Shown here: positions 26,165-36,656 of the stretch, piece after piece
Layout of the letters: every line of letters begins with the position of its first letter
Numbering within the stretch: position 1 is the first letter of the stretch
Assembly: GCF_000759715.1 (NCBI RefSeq)
Contig: NZ_BBLU01000017.1
Location: 1-64,000, forward strand
Origin: Demequina mangrovi
Lineage (GTDB): Bacteria; Actinomycetota; Actinomycetes; Actinomycetales; Demequinaceae
Length of the DNA: 64,000 nt
Reading direction: 5' to 3'
Translations under genes and position numbers: made by a program
Notes under the pieces: model-generated
Database searches by the model: none
Told to the model about the DNA's origin: nothing
What the model saw: the letters and a program-made list of their open reading frames with translations, nothing else

Positions 26165-26605
26165 ATGAACGACATCCAGATCGACCCGCGCGGACCGCGC
26201 TTCAGCGCGTTCTTCCAGCTCGCGTTCTCCGTCTCCGCGCTGCTCGTCGGCGCCAACGTCGGCGGCGTCGTCATCATGGCGGTGCTGCTCGCGCTCTTCA
26301 TCCCCGGTGCGATCATCGGCCCCCAGGCGACCGTCCAGGGCTGGATCTTCCGCACGGCGGTGCGTCCGCGCCTCGCCCCGCCTGCCGAGACCGAGTCCTT
26401 CCGGCCCCCGCGCTTCGCGCAGCAGATGGGCCTGACCTTCTCGACGCTGGCGGTGGCCTCGGGCCTGCTCGGCTGGGACCCCGGCTTCTTCCTCTTCACC
26501 GGCTTCGTGACCTTCGCATCCTTCCTCAACAGCGTCTTCGACCTGTGCCTGGGCTGCGAGATCTACCTCCTGTTCAAGCGCGTCACCACCCGCGCGACGG
26601 TCTGA
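26165..26605 (+). CDS. DUF4395 membrane protein
   Basis: 146 aa with about four hydrophobic helices; matches DUF4395 by the N-terminal IDPRGPRFSA, the central ATVQGWIFR and RPPRFAQQMG, and the C-terminal DLCLGCEIYLL with a CxxC pair. DUF4395 proteins are repeatedly next to thioredoxin/rhodanese-type sulfur genes, so a membrane role in sulfur or redox transfer is plausible, by context only. Good AGGAGGGACAAC ribosome site; TAGACT upstream may mark a separate promoter. Confidence 0.88.
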   Translation: MNDIQIDPRGPRFSAFFQLAFSVSALLVGANVGGVVIMAVLLALFIPGAIIGPQATVQGWIFRTAVRPRLAPPAETESFRPPRFAQQMGLTFSTLAVASGLLGWDPGFFLFTGFVTFASFLNSVFDLCLGCEIYLLFKRVTTRATV

Positions 26606-26606
26606 C

Positions 26607-26963
26607 ATGCCCGCGCTCGTCGTCAAGGTCACGTGCGGCACCGAGCGCACCGAGACCCTCATGCAGGCCTTCACCGTCGCGGCGACCGCGGCCGCGTCGG
26701 GCCTCGAGGTCAGCGTGTGGCTCACCGGCGACGCCACGTTCCACGCCCTCCCGGGCACCGACGACGTGGTGATCCCCCATTCGCCGCCCCTGTCGCAGCT
26801 GCGCGACGCGGTGCTCGCCGCCGGGACCGTGACGGTGTGCGCGCAGTGCGCGCGCCGCCGCGAGATCGACGAGGACGACCTGGTCGAGGGCGCGCGCATC
26901 GCCGGCGCCGCGGCCTTCGTCGCCGAGGCCACCGCGCCGGACGCCACCGCGCTCGTCTACTGA
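26607..26963 (+). CDS. DsrE-family protein
   Basis: 118 aa small alpha/beta protein starting 1 bp after the DUF4395 stop. It has the DsrE/TusD style: VVKVTCGTERTET, ASGLEVSVWLTGDAT, VCAQCARRREI and a C-terminal ALVY. The CAQC pair may carry persulfide. Together with the thioredoxin and DUF4395 genes this makes a compact sulfur/redox cassette (inference from families). Confidence 0.85.
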   Translation: MPALVVKVTCGTERTETLMQAFTVAATAAASGLEVSVWLTGDATFHALPGTDDVVIPHSPPLSQLRDAVLAAGTVTVCAQCARRREIDEDDLVEGARIAGAAAFVAEATAPDATALVY

Positions 26964-27026
26964 GGTCCGCGCGGCGCCGCCCGCGCGCCGTGGAACGGGA
27001 CCTCGGTCCCGTCATAGACTCGGCGC

Positions 27027-27137
27027 ATGACTGCACTCGAGGTCACCTTCATCGCCTTGGCCATCGCGGCGTTCGCCGCCACCGCGTGGATCGCGGGCAT
27101 CGTCGCCTTCCGCCTCATCAAGGGACCGAAGCGGTGA
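27027..27137 (+). CDS. Small single-helix membrane protein
   Basis: 36 aa: MTALEVTFIALAIAAF, a long hydrophobic helix, then RLIKGPKR. The ATG lies 12 nt after TAGACT (27015-27020), so it is likely leaderless, and its TGA overlaps the next gene's GTG (GTGA), which supports real translation. Function unknown; it would be an N-out or hairpin-free single-span peptide. Confidence 0.65.
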   Translation: MTALEVTFIALAIAAFAATAWIAGIVAFRLIKGPKR

Positions 27138-27715
27138 CCTTCGTCATCCCGTCCGACCTCGCTCCCGAGGTGTACCCGCTCGCATGGGTGGTCGGCACCT
27201 GGGAGGGCCACGGCGTCGTGGACTACCCCGGCATCGACGCCGCGGACTTCCGCCAGCGCATCGTCTTCGACCACGACGGCGGCCCGTACCTCTCCTACAC
27301 GTCGACCATCACCCTCATGGGCCCCGACGGGGAGGAGGGCCAGGTCTGGTCGACGGAGTCCGGCTTCTGGCGCGTCGCGCCGAACGCGCCGGAGGGCGTG
27401 CAGCTCGAGGACTTCCAGCACCCGCTCGAGGTGGTCCTGGCGGACGCCTCCGGCCTGCTCACCGCCTACTTCGGCGCGGTCGGCAACGGCCGCATCGACC
27501 TGGCGACCCGCTTCGCGGCGGCCACCGAGTCCGGGCCCGACGTGCGCGGCGCGACCCGCATGTACGGCAACGTGAGCGGCGAGCTCATGTGGGCGTGGGA
27601 CCTCGCGGCCTTCGGCCAGGAGCTCCAGTCCTACGCAAGCGCGCGTCTGAGCCGCGTGGACGGGCCCGGGGTCCCCGAGGGCGCGGAGACCGTCGCCCCG
27701 GACGCGGAATCCTGA
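27134..27715 (+). CDS. Nitrobindin-like (UPF0678/THAP4-type) protein
   Basis: 193 aa beta-barrel with the family signature GTWEGHGVVDYP near residue 25. GTG start overlaps the upstream small gene. In heme-binding nitrobindins a histidine pair near the C-terminus (motif like THHLSA) supplies the iron ligand; here the corresponding stretch reads GQELQSYASARLSR, without histidine. It therefore probably belongs to the ferric-nitrobindin-like group that lacks the axial ligand, and may not bind heme. Followed after 25 bp by ygfZ. Confidence 0.85.
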   Translation: MTFVIPSDLAPEVYPLAWVVGTWEGHGVVDYPGIDAADFRQRIVFDHDGGPYLSYTSTITLMGPDGEEGQVWSTESGFWRVAPNAPEGVQLEDFQHPLEVVLADASGLLTAYFGAVGNGRIDLATRFAAATESGPDVRGATRMYGNVSGELMWAWDLAAFGQELQSYASARLSRVDGPGVPEGAETVAPDAES

Positions 27716-27740
27716 ACCGCCCGCCGCGCGTTCCCCGACC

Positions 27741-28877
27741 ATGAGCTCTCCCGTCCTCACCCGTCACGGCGCCGTCGCGGGCCTCGGCCCCGATGCGGGC
27801 GTCGCCTGGCACTACGGCGACCCCACCGCCGAGCAGCGCGCCCTCGAGCAGGGCCGCGCGGTCTCCGACCAGTCCCACCTGGGCATCGTCACCGTCACCG
27901 GACCCGACCGCCTCACCTGGCTCGACTCGCTGTGCACGCAGCAGGTCGCCGGCCTCGCCCCCGGCGAGTCGGCCGAGCTGATGATCCTCTCGCCGCAGGG
28001 CCGCATCGAGCACGTCGCGGGCCTGGTCGACGACGGCGCGACCGCGTGGCTCATCTCCGAGACCGCGCCCGCGCTCGCCGCGTTCCTCGACCGCATGCGC
28101 TTCATGCTCCGGGTCGAGGTGCACGATGCGTCCGAGGACTGGGCCGCGCTCGGCGAGGCCATCGCGGCCCCCGCCGCGGACGGCGAGCCGGTCACCTGGG
28201 TGGACCCGTGGCCCGGCATCGCGGCGGGCGGCACCACCTACGCCGCGGATCCCTCCGCGCCGTCGGAGGCGCCGCGGGCCTGGCGCCTCGTGCTCGTGCC
28301 CCGCGCCTCGCTCGACGCGGAGATCGACGCGCGGCTCGCATCCGGCTGGACCCTCGCGGGCACCTGGGCGACCGAGGCTCTGAGGATCGCGGCGCATCGT
28401 CCCCGCGCGGCGCTCGACGTCGACGAGAAGACGCTGCCCCACGAGCTCGACTGGCTGCGCACCGCGGTGCACCTCCACAAGGGCTGCTACCGCGGACAGG
28501 AGACGGTCGCGAAGGTCCACAACGTGGGTCGGCCGCCGCGACGCCTCACGATGCTCCACCTCGACGGCTCCGGCCACTCCATCCCGGAGACCGGCGCCGA
28601 GGTGCACATGCCCGACGGCTCCGTCGCCGGGCGCGTCACCTCCGTCGCCCGCCACCACGAGCTCGGTCCGATCGCGCTCGCGATGCTCAAGCGCTCCGTC
28701 GACCCGGCGGCCACGCTCACCGTACCCACGGACGGCGGACCTGTCGCCGCATCGCAGGAGCTCATCGTCAACGCGGACGGCTTCTCGGCCGACCGCCCGC
28801 CGAAGCCCGGCCCCACCATGAAGGGGCTGCTCATGGGCAAGGGCTGCGCGGCCGACGGCGGCGACCTCCCCGGCTGA
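27741..28877 (+). CDS. ygfZ: Folate-binding protein YgfZ
   Basis: 378 aa GcvT-like protein that supports repair or assembly of certain Fe-S enzymes with tetrahydrofolate. The diagnostic YgfZ signature KGCYRGQE is present (about 247-254), preceded by LPHELDW. N-terminal region QSHLGIVTVTGPDRLTWLDSL fits the GcvT fold. In actinobacteria it is commonly found beside the nitrobindin-like and Dtd genes, as here. Confidence 0.93.
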   Translation: MSSPVLTRHGAVAGLGPDAGVAWHYGDPTAEQRALEQGRAVSDQSHLGIVTVTGPDRLTWLDSLCTQQVAGLAPGESAELMILSPQGRIEHVAGLVDDGATAWLISETAPALAAFLDRMRFMLRVEVHDASEDWAALGEAIAAPAADGEPVTWVDPWPGIAAGGTTYAADPSAPSEAPRAWRLVLVPRASLDAEIDARLASGWTLAGTWATEALRIAAHRPRAALDVDEKTLPHELDWLRTAVHLHKGCYRGQETVAKVHNVGRPPRRLTMLHLDGSGHSIPETGAEVHMPDGSVAGRVTSVARHHELGPIALAMLKRSVDPAATLTVPTDGGPVAASQELIVNADGFSADRPPKPGPTMKGLLMGKGCAADGGDLPG

Positions 28878-28967
28878 CCCATGCGGCGAGCGCGCCGGGG
28901 ACTACTGGTGCCACCCCCGGCTGCGTTAGCGTAGGTGCCCGTCCCGTCACCTGTTCCGGAGGTCCCC

Positions 28968-29330
28968 ATGTTCGGCGTGCTTCAGTCCCTGCTGGTGTGG
29001 GCGCTCTCCGCCGCCACGCTCGCCGCGTGCGCGTGGGGCCTCATCGACGCGGCGCGCCGCCCCGAGGCCGCCTTCACGTCCGCGGGCAAGTGGTCGAAGA
29101 CCATCTGGCTCATCATCCTCGGCGTCGCGACGGCCCTCGCCTTCATCTCGATGCCGGCGCTGCCGTTCCTCAACATCCTCGGCGCGAACGGCGGAGGGGT
29201 GCTGTGGTTCGGCGGCCTCGCCGCGATCGTCGCCGCGGCCATCTACTTCGCGGACGTCCGGCCCAAGCTCGGCTCGGGAGGCTTCGGCTCGTCGGGCGGG
29301 TCGCGCGGCCGCTCCAGCGGCGGCTGGTGA
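28968..29330 (+). CDS. DUF2516 membrane protein
   Basis: 120 aa. Helices at about 5-27, 44-62 and 75-92, with the family's WGLIDAARRPEAAFTSAGK segment between helices 1 and 2, and a Gly/Ser-rich C-terminal tail ending SSGGW. GGAGGTCCCC ribosome site before the ATG at 28968. Seven bases separate it from dtd. Function unknown. Confidence 0.88.
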   Translation: MFGVLQSLLVWALSAATLAACAWGLIDAARRPEAAFTSAGKWSKTIWLIILGVATALAFISMPALPFLNILGANGGGVLWFGGLAAIVAAAIYFADVRPKLGSGGFGSSGGSRGRSSGGW

Positions 29331-29337
29331 CCCGCGG

Positions 29338-29763
29338 GTGAAGGCAGTCCTCCAGCGCGCCTCGCGCGCGTCGGTGACCGTCGACGGCGCCATCACCGCG
29401 TCCTTCGATCGCCAGGGCATCGTCGCGCTCGTGGGCGTGACCCACGGCGACGGGCCCGAGCAGGTGCAGACCATCGCACGCAAGATCGCGGAGCTGCGGA
29501 TCCTCGACGACGAGAAGAGCGTGTCGGACGTCGACGCGCCCGTGATCGTCGTGTCGCAGTTCACCCTCTACGCCGACGTCCGGAAGGGACGCCGGCCGTC
29601 GTGGAACGGCGCCGCCCCCGGTCCCGTCGCGGAGCCGCTGGTCGAGTCCGTGGTCGCGGCGCTCCGGGAGCGCGGGCTGACCGTGGGCACCGGCGTCTTC
29701 GGCGCGCACATGGACGTCGAGCTGGTCAACGACGGCCCCATCACGATCCTGCTCGAGGCGTAG
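29338..29763 (+). CDS. dtd: D-aminoacyl-tRNA deacylase
   Basis: 141 aa; removes mischarged D-amino acids (and glycine from tRNA-Ala). GTG start at 29338. Core motifs SQFTLYAD (about 73-80) and the NDGPITI cross-subunit Gly-Pro motif near the C-terminus are intact. No extra domains. The 250 bp after it carry two GGACGATGC nonamers in opposite orientation and then the clpC promoter. Confidence 0.96.
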   Translation: MKAVLQRASRASVTVDGAITASFDRQGIVALVGVTHGDGPEQVQTIARKIAELRILDDEKSVSDVDAPVIVVSQFTLYADVRKGRRPSWNGAAPGPVAEPLVESVVAALRERGLTVGTGVFGAHMDVELVNDGPITILLEA

Positions 29764-29898
29764 CCCCAGACGAGGGACGATGCCGGGCGGTCGACGGTCC
29801 CGCGCCCGGAGAGGCGCGCCGTCGCCGCCTCCGCGATCCGGGCATGCCCGCGCCTGCCGTCCTCGGCGACCGTCGCATCGTCCCCTGGCAATCCCTTC

Positions 29899-29913
29899 AC
29901 GCCCCTGGCGAAC
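29899..29913. promoter_or_regulatory. ClgR-like box upstream of clpC
   Basis: ACGCCCCTGGCGAAC contains CGC-N5-GCG and differs at one position from the actinobacterial ClgR consensus (WCGC-YNANR-GCGWWS). ClgR is known to activate clpC and clpP operons. Located 100 bp before the clpC start; a TAGCCT -10-like hexamer is at 29942-29947. Confidence 0.6.
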
Positions 29914-30013
29914 ACGGGCATGCCCCGCGGGGGCCCGCCGTTAGCCTGGAAGCACCCGCGGTGGGCGACCGTCGCGACCCCGGCCCCGGCCGGACGAATC
30001 AAGGGAGGCAGAC

Positions 30014-32530
<2,517 letters not shown>

Positions 32531-32559
32531 CGCTCGCCCCTCCCAGGCAGCGCTGAGGC

Positions 32560-32595
32560 GAAGGCCCGGCTCCCGTTCGCGGGGGCCGGGCCTTC
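32560..32595 (+). terminator. Hairpin terminator after clpC
   Basis: GAAGGCCCGGC (32560-32570) pairs with GCCGGGCCTTC (32585-32595), extended by CCC/GGG around a GTTCGC loop; outer AGGCAG/CTGCCT adds more pairing. Confidence 0.88.
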
Positions 32596-32602
32596 TGCCT
32601 GT

Positions 32603-32687
32603 CCCCCTCGGGCATGCAAGCGTTGACATCGACGTCCCGTGCACGATGCGCGGCCAGAACGGGCACCGAACGTCGATATCGAGGGGG
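32603..32687 (-). repeat. Left inverted repeat flanking the DUF559 gene
   Basis: The reverse complement of this ~85 bp aligns with 33783-33863. Shared blocks include TCGACG, GGTGC-CGTT, CTG, GCGCATCGTGCA and AACGCTTGC. By eye roughly three quarters of about 72 aligned positions agree. The copy also has its own internal dyad (CCCCCTCG ... CGAGGGGG at the ends). No ORF inside. Confidence 0.65.
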
Positions 32688-32857
32688 TCGGCGGGGTCGG
32701 CCGCGTCGGCGGGTCGCGGCCTGCCAGCGGCGCGTGCCCGGGCCGCCGAGTCACGCACTGTCAACAGCGATGCGCACGGACCCGTGACGCTCGGATCCGT
32801 CCACCGACGCGATCGACCGGCCCCGCAGCGCCCCGCGTCGGCGCGCACCGTGCTCGC

Positions 32858-33802
32858 ATGGCAGACGGTGCACGCGCGGCAGCGCTCGACGAGTTCCTCG
32901 GAGCGCTGTCCCGGAGCGGCGGGGTGGTCCGACGCGACGTCGCCATCGCGCTCATCGGTCGTCGCGGCCTCGATCGGCTGCTCCGCGACGGACGGGTGGC
33001 CCGCCTGCTCGCGGGGATCTATGTGCATCGCGGGCACCTCGACGACCATGAGGCGCGCTGCCGTGCCGTGGTCGTCTGGGCCCGCGGTGCAGCCGTGATC
33101 GCGGGTGAGTCGGCGCTGCACCTGCTCGATGCGCGGTTCCCCGCGCCTCGGGTCGTGGCAGCCAGCGCACCGACGACGCATCGGCCGTTCGCCATGCCGT
33201 GGGCCGAGGTCACGCTCACGCGTATGCCCGATCGCCGACGCATGGTCAGACGCATCCCTGTGATGGCGCCCGCGGACGCGGTGGTCGACGCGTGGTGCCG
33301 CGCGCAGACCGGAGCCCGTGCGGGCGTACTCTACGAGGCCCTGTGGCGGGGGATCTGCACCACGGACGCAATCGACCGCGCCGCAGCCGCTCGGCACCGG
33401 GTCGCCCAACGTCAGGTCCTCGCCCGCATCCTCCGCGACTTCCGTGCGGGAGCCACCTCGCCGACCGAGGTGATGGCGAAACGCGACGTGTTCCGCGGCG
33501 CGGCCTTCGCCGACCTGGAATGGCAGGTCGATCTCGACGTGAGGGGAAGGCGGCGCCACGCGGACGCGCTGCATCGTGCCGCTCGTGTGGTGATCGAGCT
33601 GGACGGGGACGCGTATCACTCGACCCGCGAGCAACGAGAAGCCGATCGCGAGCGCGACGCGGACCTCGCCCATGCGGGATGGCAGACCGTCCGCCTCGGG
33701 TTCCGCGACCTCCGCGACCGGCCGCGGTGGTGCCGCGAGACCATCACGGGGATCATCGCGCACCGGCTGGCCCACGCGCCCTCCTCTCAATCTCGACGAT
33801 AG
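32858..33802 (+). CDS. DUF559 (Vsr-like fold) protein with AbiEi-like N-terminal domain
   Basis: 314 aa. N-terminal winged-helix region (SGGVVRRDVAIALIGRRG, then RVARLLAGIYVHRG) resembles the antitoxin domain of AbiEi-type proteins. C-terminal region carries the DUF559/Vsr-like nuclease fold: HADALHRAARVVIELDGDAYHS followed by ERDADLAHAGW and VRLGFRDL; the E-L-D-G-D and downstream W residues are the family pattern. No partner toxin gene is adjacent. ATG at 32858 lacks a ribosome site. The gene is bracketed by inverted ~80 bp repeats. Such genes are multi-copy and poorly characterised in actinobacteria; nuclease activity is inferred from fold only. Confidence 0.82.
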   Translation: MADGARAAALDEFLGALSRSGGVVRRDVAIALIGRRGLDRLLRDGRVARLLAGIYVHRGHLDDHEARCRAVVVWARGAAVIAGESALHLLDARFPAPRVVAASAPTTHRPFAMPWAEVTLTRMPDRRRMVRRIPVMAPADAVVDAWCRAQTGARAGVLYEALWRGICTTDAIDRAAAARHRVAQRQVLARILRDFRAGATSPTEVMAKRDVFRGAAFADLEWQVDLDVRGRRRHADALHRAARVVIELDGDAYHSTREQREADRERDADLAHAGWQTVRLGFRDLRDRPRWCRETITGIIAHRLAHAPSSQSRR

Positions 33803-33863
33803 GTGCACGTTTCTGACGCGCATCGTGCATCGAAGGTGGAGGTAAACGCTTGCTTGGGAGGGG
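33783..33863 (+). repeat. Right inverted repeat flanking the DUF559 gene
   Basis: Begins inside the last codons of the DUF559 gene and runs to 17 bp before the next gene. Contains GCGCATCGTGCA and TAAACGCTTGC, the latter also similar to a LacI-type half-operator. Inverted relative to the copy at 32603-32687. Confidence 0.65.
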
Positions 33864-33879
33864 ACGTAGGCTGGCGAGC

Positions 33880-34893
33880 ATGACTCACGATCCGTATGTG
33901 GCCGACGATGCCCGCTACGACTCCATGCAGTACCGCCGCTCCGGCCGCTCGGGGCTGCGCCTCCCGGCGATCAGCCTGGGGCTGTGGCACAACTTCGGCG
34001 GCCTCCACGCCCTCGACACCCAGCGCGAGATCCTGCTCGCGGCGTTCGACATGGGCATCGCGCACTACGACCTCGCGAACAACTACGGCCCGCCGCCCGG
34101 CAGCGCCGAGGAGAACTTCGGCGGCTTCCTGGCCCGCGACCTCATGCCGTACCGCGACGAGATCATCATCAGCACCAAGGCCGGCTACTACATGCACCCG
34201 GGCCCGTACGGCGAGTGGGGCTCGCGGAAGTACCTGCTCAGCAGCCTCGACGCCTCGCTGCGGCGCATGGGGCTCGACTACGTCGACGTCTTCTACCACC
34301 ACCGTCCCGACCCGGACACGCCCATCGAGGAGTCGATGATGGCGCTCGACCAGGCCGTGCGCTCCGGCAAGGCGCTGTACGCCGGCGTCTCGAACTACGG
34401 GCCCGAGGCCACGCGCGAGGCCGCGGCGATCCTCGAGGATCTCGGCACGCCGATGCTCATCCACCAGTTCAAGTACTCGATGTACGAGCGCACCCCCGAG
34501 GAGGGCCTGCTCGACGCGCTGGACGACGCGGGGGTCGGGTCGATCGTGTTCTCCCCGCTCGCGCAGGGGATGCTCTCGGACAAGTACCTCTCCGGAGTCC
34601 CCGAGGGCTCGCGCGTCACGCACTCGCAGTTCCTGTCGGAGAAGCAGCTCACCGAGACCTACCTCGAGCGCACCCGCGCGCTCAACGAGATCGCGCTCGG
34701 TCGCGGGCAGACCCTCGCGCAGCTCGCGCTCCAATGGGTGCTGCGGCGCGGGCGCGTGACCTCGGCGCTGGTCGGGGCGAGCTCGGTGGCGCAGCTCGAG
34801 GCGAACGTCGCGGCGCTGTCCTTCCCCGACCTCACGGATCAGGAGATCGAGGCGATCGACGCCCACGCGGTGCACGGCACCTACCTCGGCTGA
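33880..34893 (+). CDS. mgrA: L-glyceraldehyde 3-phosphate reductase (aldo-keto reductase, YghZ-like)
   Basis: 337 aa TIM-barrel NADPH oxidoreductase. The N-terminus RYDSMQYRRSGRSGLRLPAIS and SLGLWHNFG are characteristic of the YghZ/MgrA subgroup (AKR14). Catalytic tetrad: D64 and Y69 in HYDLANNYG, K100 in STKAGYY, and a histidine in VFYHHRPD (140/141). C-terminal cofactor segment ALVGASSVAQLEANV. Likely leaderless (TAGGCT 13 nt before ATG). The upstream TAAACGCTTGC could be an operator, but it is part of the repeated sequence. Confidence 0.92.
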   Translation: MTHDPYVADDARYDSMQYRRSGRSGLRLPAISLGLWHNFGGLHALDTQREILLAAFDMGIAHYDLANNYGPPPGSAEENFGGFLARDLMPYRDEIIISTKAGYYMHPGPYGEWGSRKYLLSSLDASLRRMGLDYVDVFYHHRPDPDTPIEESMMALDQAVRSGKALYAGVSNYGPEATREAAAILEDLGTPMLIHQFKYSMYERTPEEGLLDALDDAGVGSIVFSPLAQGMLSDKYLSGVPEGSRVTHSQFLSEKQLTETYLERTRALNEIALGRGQTLAQLALQWVLRRGRVTSALVGASSVAQLEANVAALSFPDLTDQEIEAIDAHAVHGTYLG

Positions 34894-34929
34894 CCGCCTT
34901 CCGGGCGCGTCTTCACGGCGCGGGCGCGC

Positions 34930-35859
34930 CTACAGGGCGTAGGTGCCGCGGTCCGCGGACACCACGGTCACCAGCCCGTCCTCGACGAGCCCCTCGAGGC
35001 AGCGGTCGAGCTGCCCGGGCTCGACGTCCTCGAGCGTCGCGTGGCCCGTGACGTTGACGGGCGACGATGCGGCGCGCAGGACCGCCATGATCCGCCCCCG
35101 CACCTGGCGGTCCGTGCCGTGCCACGGCTGGGTGCGCCGCGGCGCCTCGGCGAGCCCGGGGCGGCCCGCGGCGAGCCACGCGCATGACGAGGCGAGCGGA
35201 CACTCGTCGCACCGCGCGACGCGCGCCGTGCACACCAGCGCTCCGAGCTCCATCGAGGCGGCGGCCCAGTCCGCGGCGCCCTCATCGTCCTGGGGCACCA
35301 GCGACGCCGCGAGCGCGCGCTCCGCGACCGTCTGGTGCGCCGCGGGGAGCGCTTCGCCGCGCCACGCCCGGCCGATGACGCGCCGGACGTTGGTGTCGAG
35401 CACGGTCGCGCGACCGCGGAAGGCGAAGGACACCACCGCTGCCGCGGTGTAGTCGCCGATGCCGGGGAGCGTGCGCAGCTCCTCGAGGGTCGAGGGGACC
35501 TCCCCGTCGTGCCGCTCGACGAGCGCGACCGCGCACTCCCACAGCCGCTTCGCGCGCCGCGGGTACCCGAGACGCCCCCACGCCCGGATCGCGTCGGCCT
35601 GGGTCGAGGCGGCGAGCGCGGCGGGGGTGGGCCACCGCTCCATCCATGCGTGCCACACGGGTTCGACGCGGACCACCGGAGTCTGCTGGAGCATGATCTC
35701 GGACACCAGGACGCCCCACGGCGAGGTGCCGCCGTCGCGCCACGGCAGCTCTCTGCCGGCCTCGTGGAACCACTTCCTCACCGCGTCGACGCGCGAGGCG
35801 TCCTCGGTCGTCGCTGGCATCGGGGCGTTTCGGGAGACGGTCGGCACGCCTTCCATCAT
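34930..35859 (-). CDS. mutY: A/G-specific adenine glycosylase
   Basis: 309 aa from the first of two consecutive ATGs; an internal ATG at 35820 is an alternative, and none has a strong ribosome site. Removes adenine mispaired with 8-oxoguanine. N-terminal RELPWR...PWGVLVSEIMLQQT with catalytic glutamate in SEIMLQQT, HhH LPGIGDYTAAAV with the catalytic aspartate in VLDTNVRRV, and the Fe-S cluster C-x6-C-x2-C-x5-C in VCTARVARCDECPLASSC. The C-terminal recognition part is short, as in other actinobacterial MutY. Confidence 0.93.
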   Translation of the reverse strand: MMEGVPTVSRNAPMPATTEDASRVDAVRKWFHEAGRELPWRDGGTSPWGVLVSEIMLQQTPVVRVEPVWHAWMERWPTPAALAASTQADAIRAWGRLGYPRRAKRLWECAVALVERHDGEVPSTLEELRTLPGIGDYTAAAVVSFAFRGRATVLDTNVRRVIGRAWRGEALPAAHQTVAERALAASLVPQDDEGAADWAAASMELGALVCTARVARCDECPLASSCAWLAAGRPGLAEAPRRTQPWHGTDRQVRGRIMAVLRAASSPVNVTGHATLEDVEPGQLDRCLEGLVEDGLVTVVSADRGTYAL

Positions 35860-35907
35860 CCCAGCGCGTGACGCGCCTACCGTGGACGCGGATCGGAGGA
35901 GGTAGCC

Positions 35908-36639
35908 GTGAAGGGTTTCCGCGAGCCGGTAGGCGAGCATCCTGCAGAGGTGTACTGGCGCCGGCGCATCGTGCTCGCGGTCGCGCTCGTGGTGCTGGTG
36001 CTCATCGGCAAGCTCGTCTGGAGCGCGGTCGCCTCGGGCGTCGAGCCCGAGAGCTCGGCGAGCAGCTCGCCCGAGCCCACGGTCACCGCCTCGGCGGAGT
36101 CCGATGCGGAGGCGACGCCCCGGGACGACCCCGAGGCCGAGCCGGAGACCACCGACGAGGCCGAGGCCCAGGCCGACGAGGCCGCCATCGAGGAGGTCTC
36201 GAGCGAGCCGGAGCCGAGCCCCGAGCCGAGCGAGACCACGCCGGTCATCGGCGCCTGCGGGAAGGACGACATCGCTGTGGCGCTCGGCAGCAAGGCGTCC
36301 ATCGCGGCCGAGGCCGTCACCTTCGACGTCACCGTCACGCAGACCGGCGACGAGCCGTGCCTGCTCGACGCCGCCGAGGGAGCGAGCGCGCTGCTCGTCA
36401 CCTCCGGCAGCACCCGCATCTGGAGCTCGGCGGACTGCGAGGCGACCGCGACGCTCGCGGGCAAGGAGTGGCTGCTCGCCTCGGGCAAGAGCAAGACCTT
36501 CCAGGTCTCGTGGCCCCGCGCGTGGAGCTCCGAGGGCTGCGGGGTGCCCAGCACCCGGGAGCCCCAGCCGGGCACCTACTGGGCCGAGCTCACGTTCCAG
36601 GGTCAGACGCCGGACGCCATCCCGTTCGTGCTGTCCTGA
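35908..36639 (+). CDS. Membrane-anchored DUF4232-like extracellular protein
   Basis: 243 aa. GTG start with GGAGGAGGTAGCC. A short cytoplasmic start is followed by one membrane helix (about 23-44), a long Ser/Glu/Pro-rich acidic linker (about 50-110) and an outside domain with four or more cysteines (IGACGKDDI, DEPCLLDA, SSADCEA, SEGCGVP) and the QTGDEPCLLD pattern seen in DUF4232-type domains. Probably a cell-surface protein of unknown function. Convergent with radA. Confidence 0.8.
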   Translation: MKGFREPVGEHPAEVYWRRRIVLAVALVVLVLIGKLVWSAVASGVEPESSASSSPEPTVTASAESDAEATPRDDPEAEPETTDEAEAQADEAAIEEVSSEPEPSPEPSETTPVIGACGKDDIAVALGSKASIAAEAVTFDVTVTQTGDEPCLLDAAEGASALLVTSGSTRIWSSADCEATATLAGKEWLLASGKSKTFQVSWPRAWSSEGCGVPSTREPQPGTYWAELTFQGQTPDAIPFVLS

Positions 36640-36656
36640 ACCGCCGCGCTCCGCGA

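Noticed and set aside
33842-33852. TAAACGCTTGC as a LacI operator for the aldo-keto reductase
   Set aside because: It is part of the repeat shared with 32603-32687, so the similarity to an operator cannot be separated from the repeat itself; kept only as a remark.
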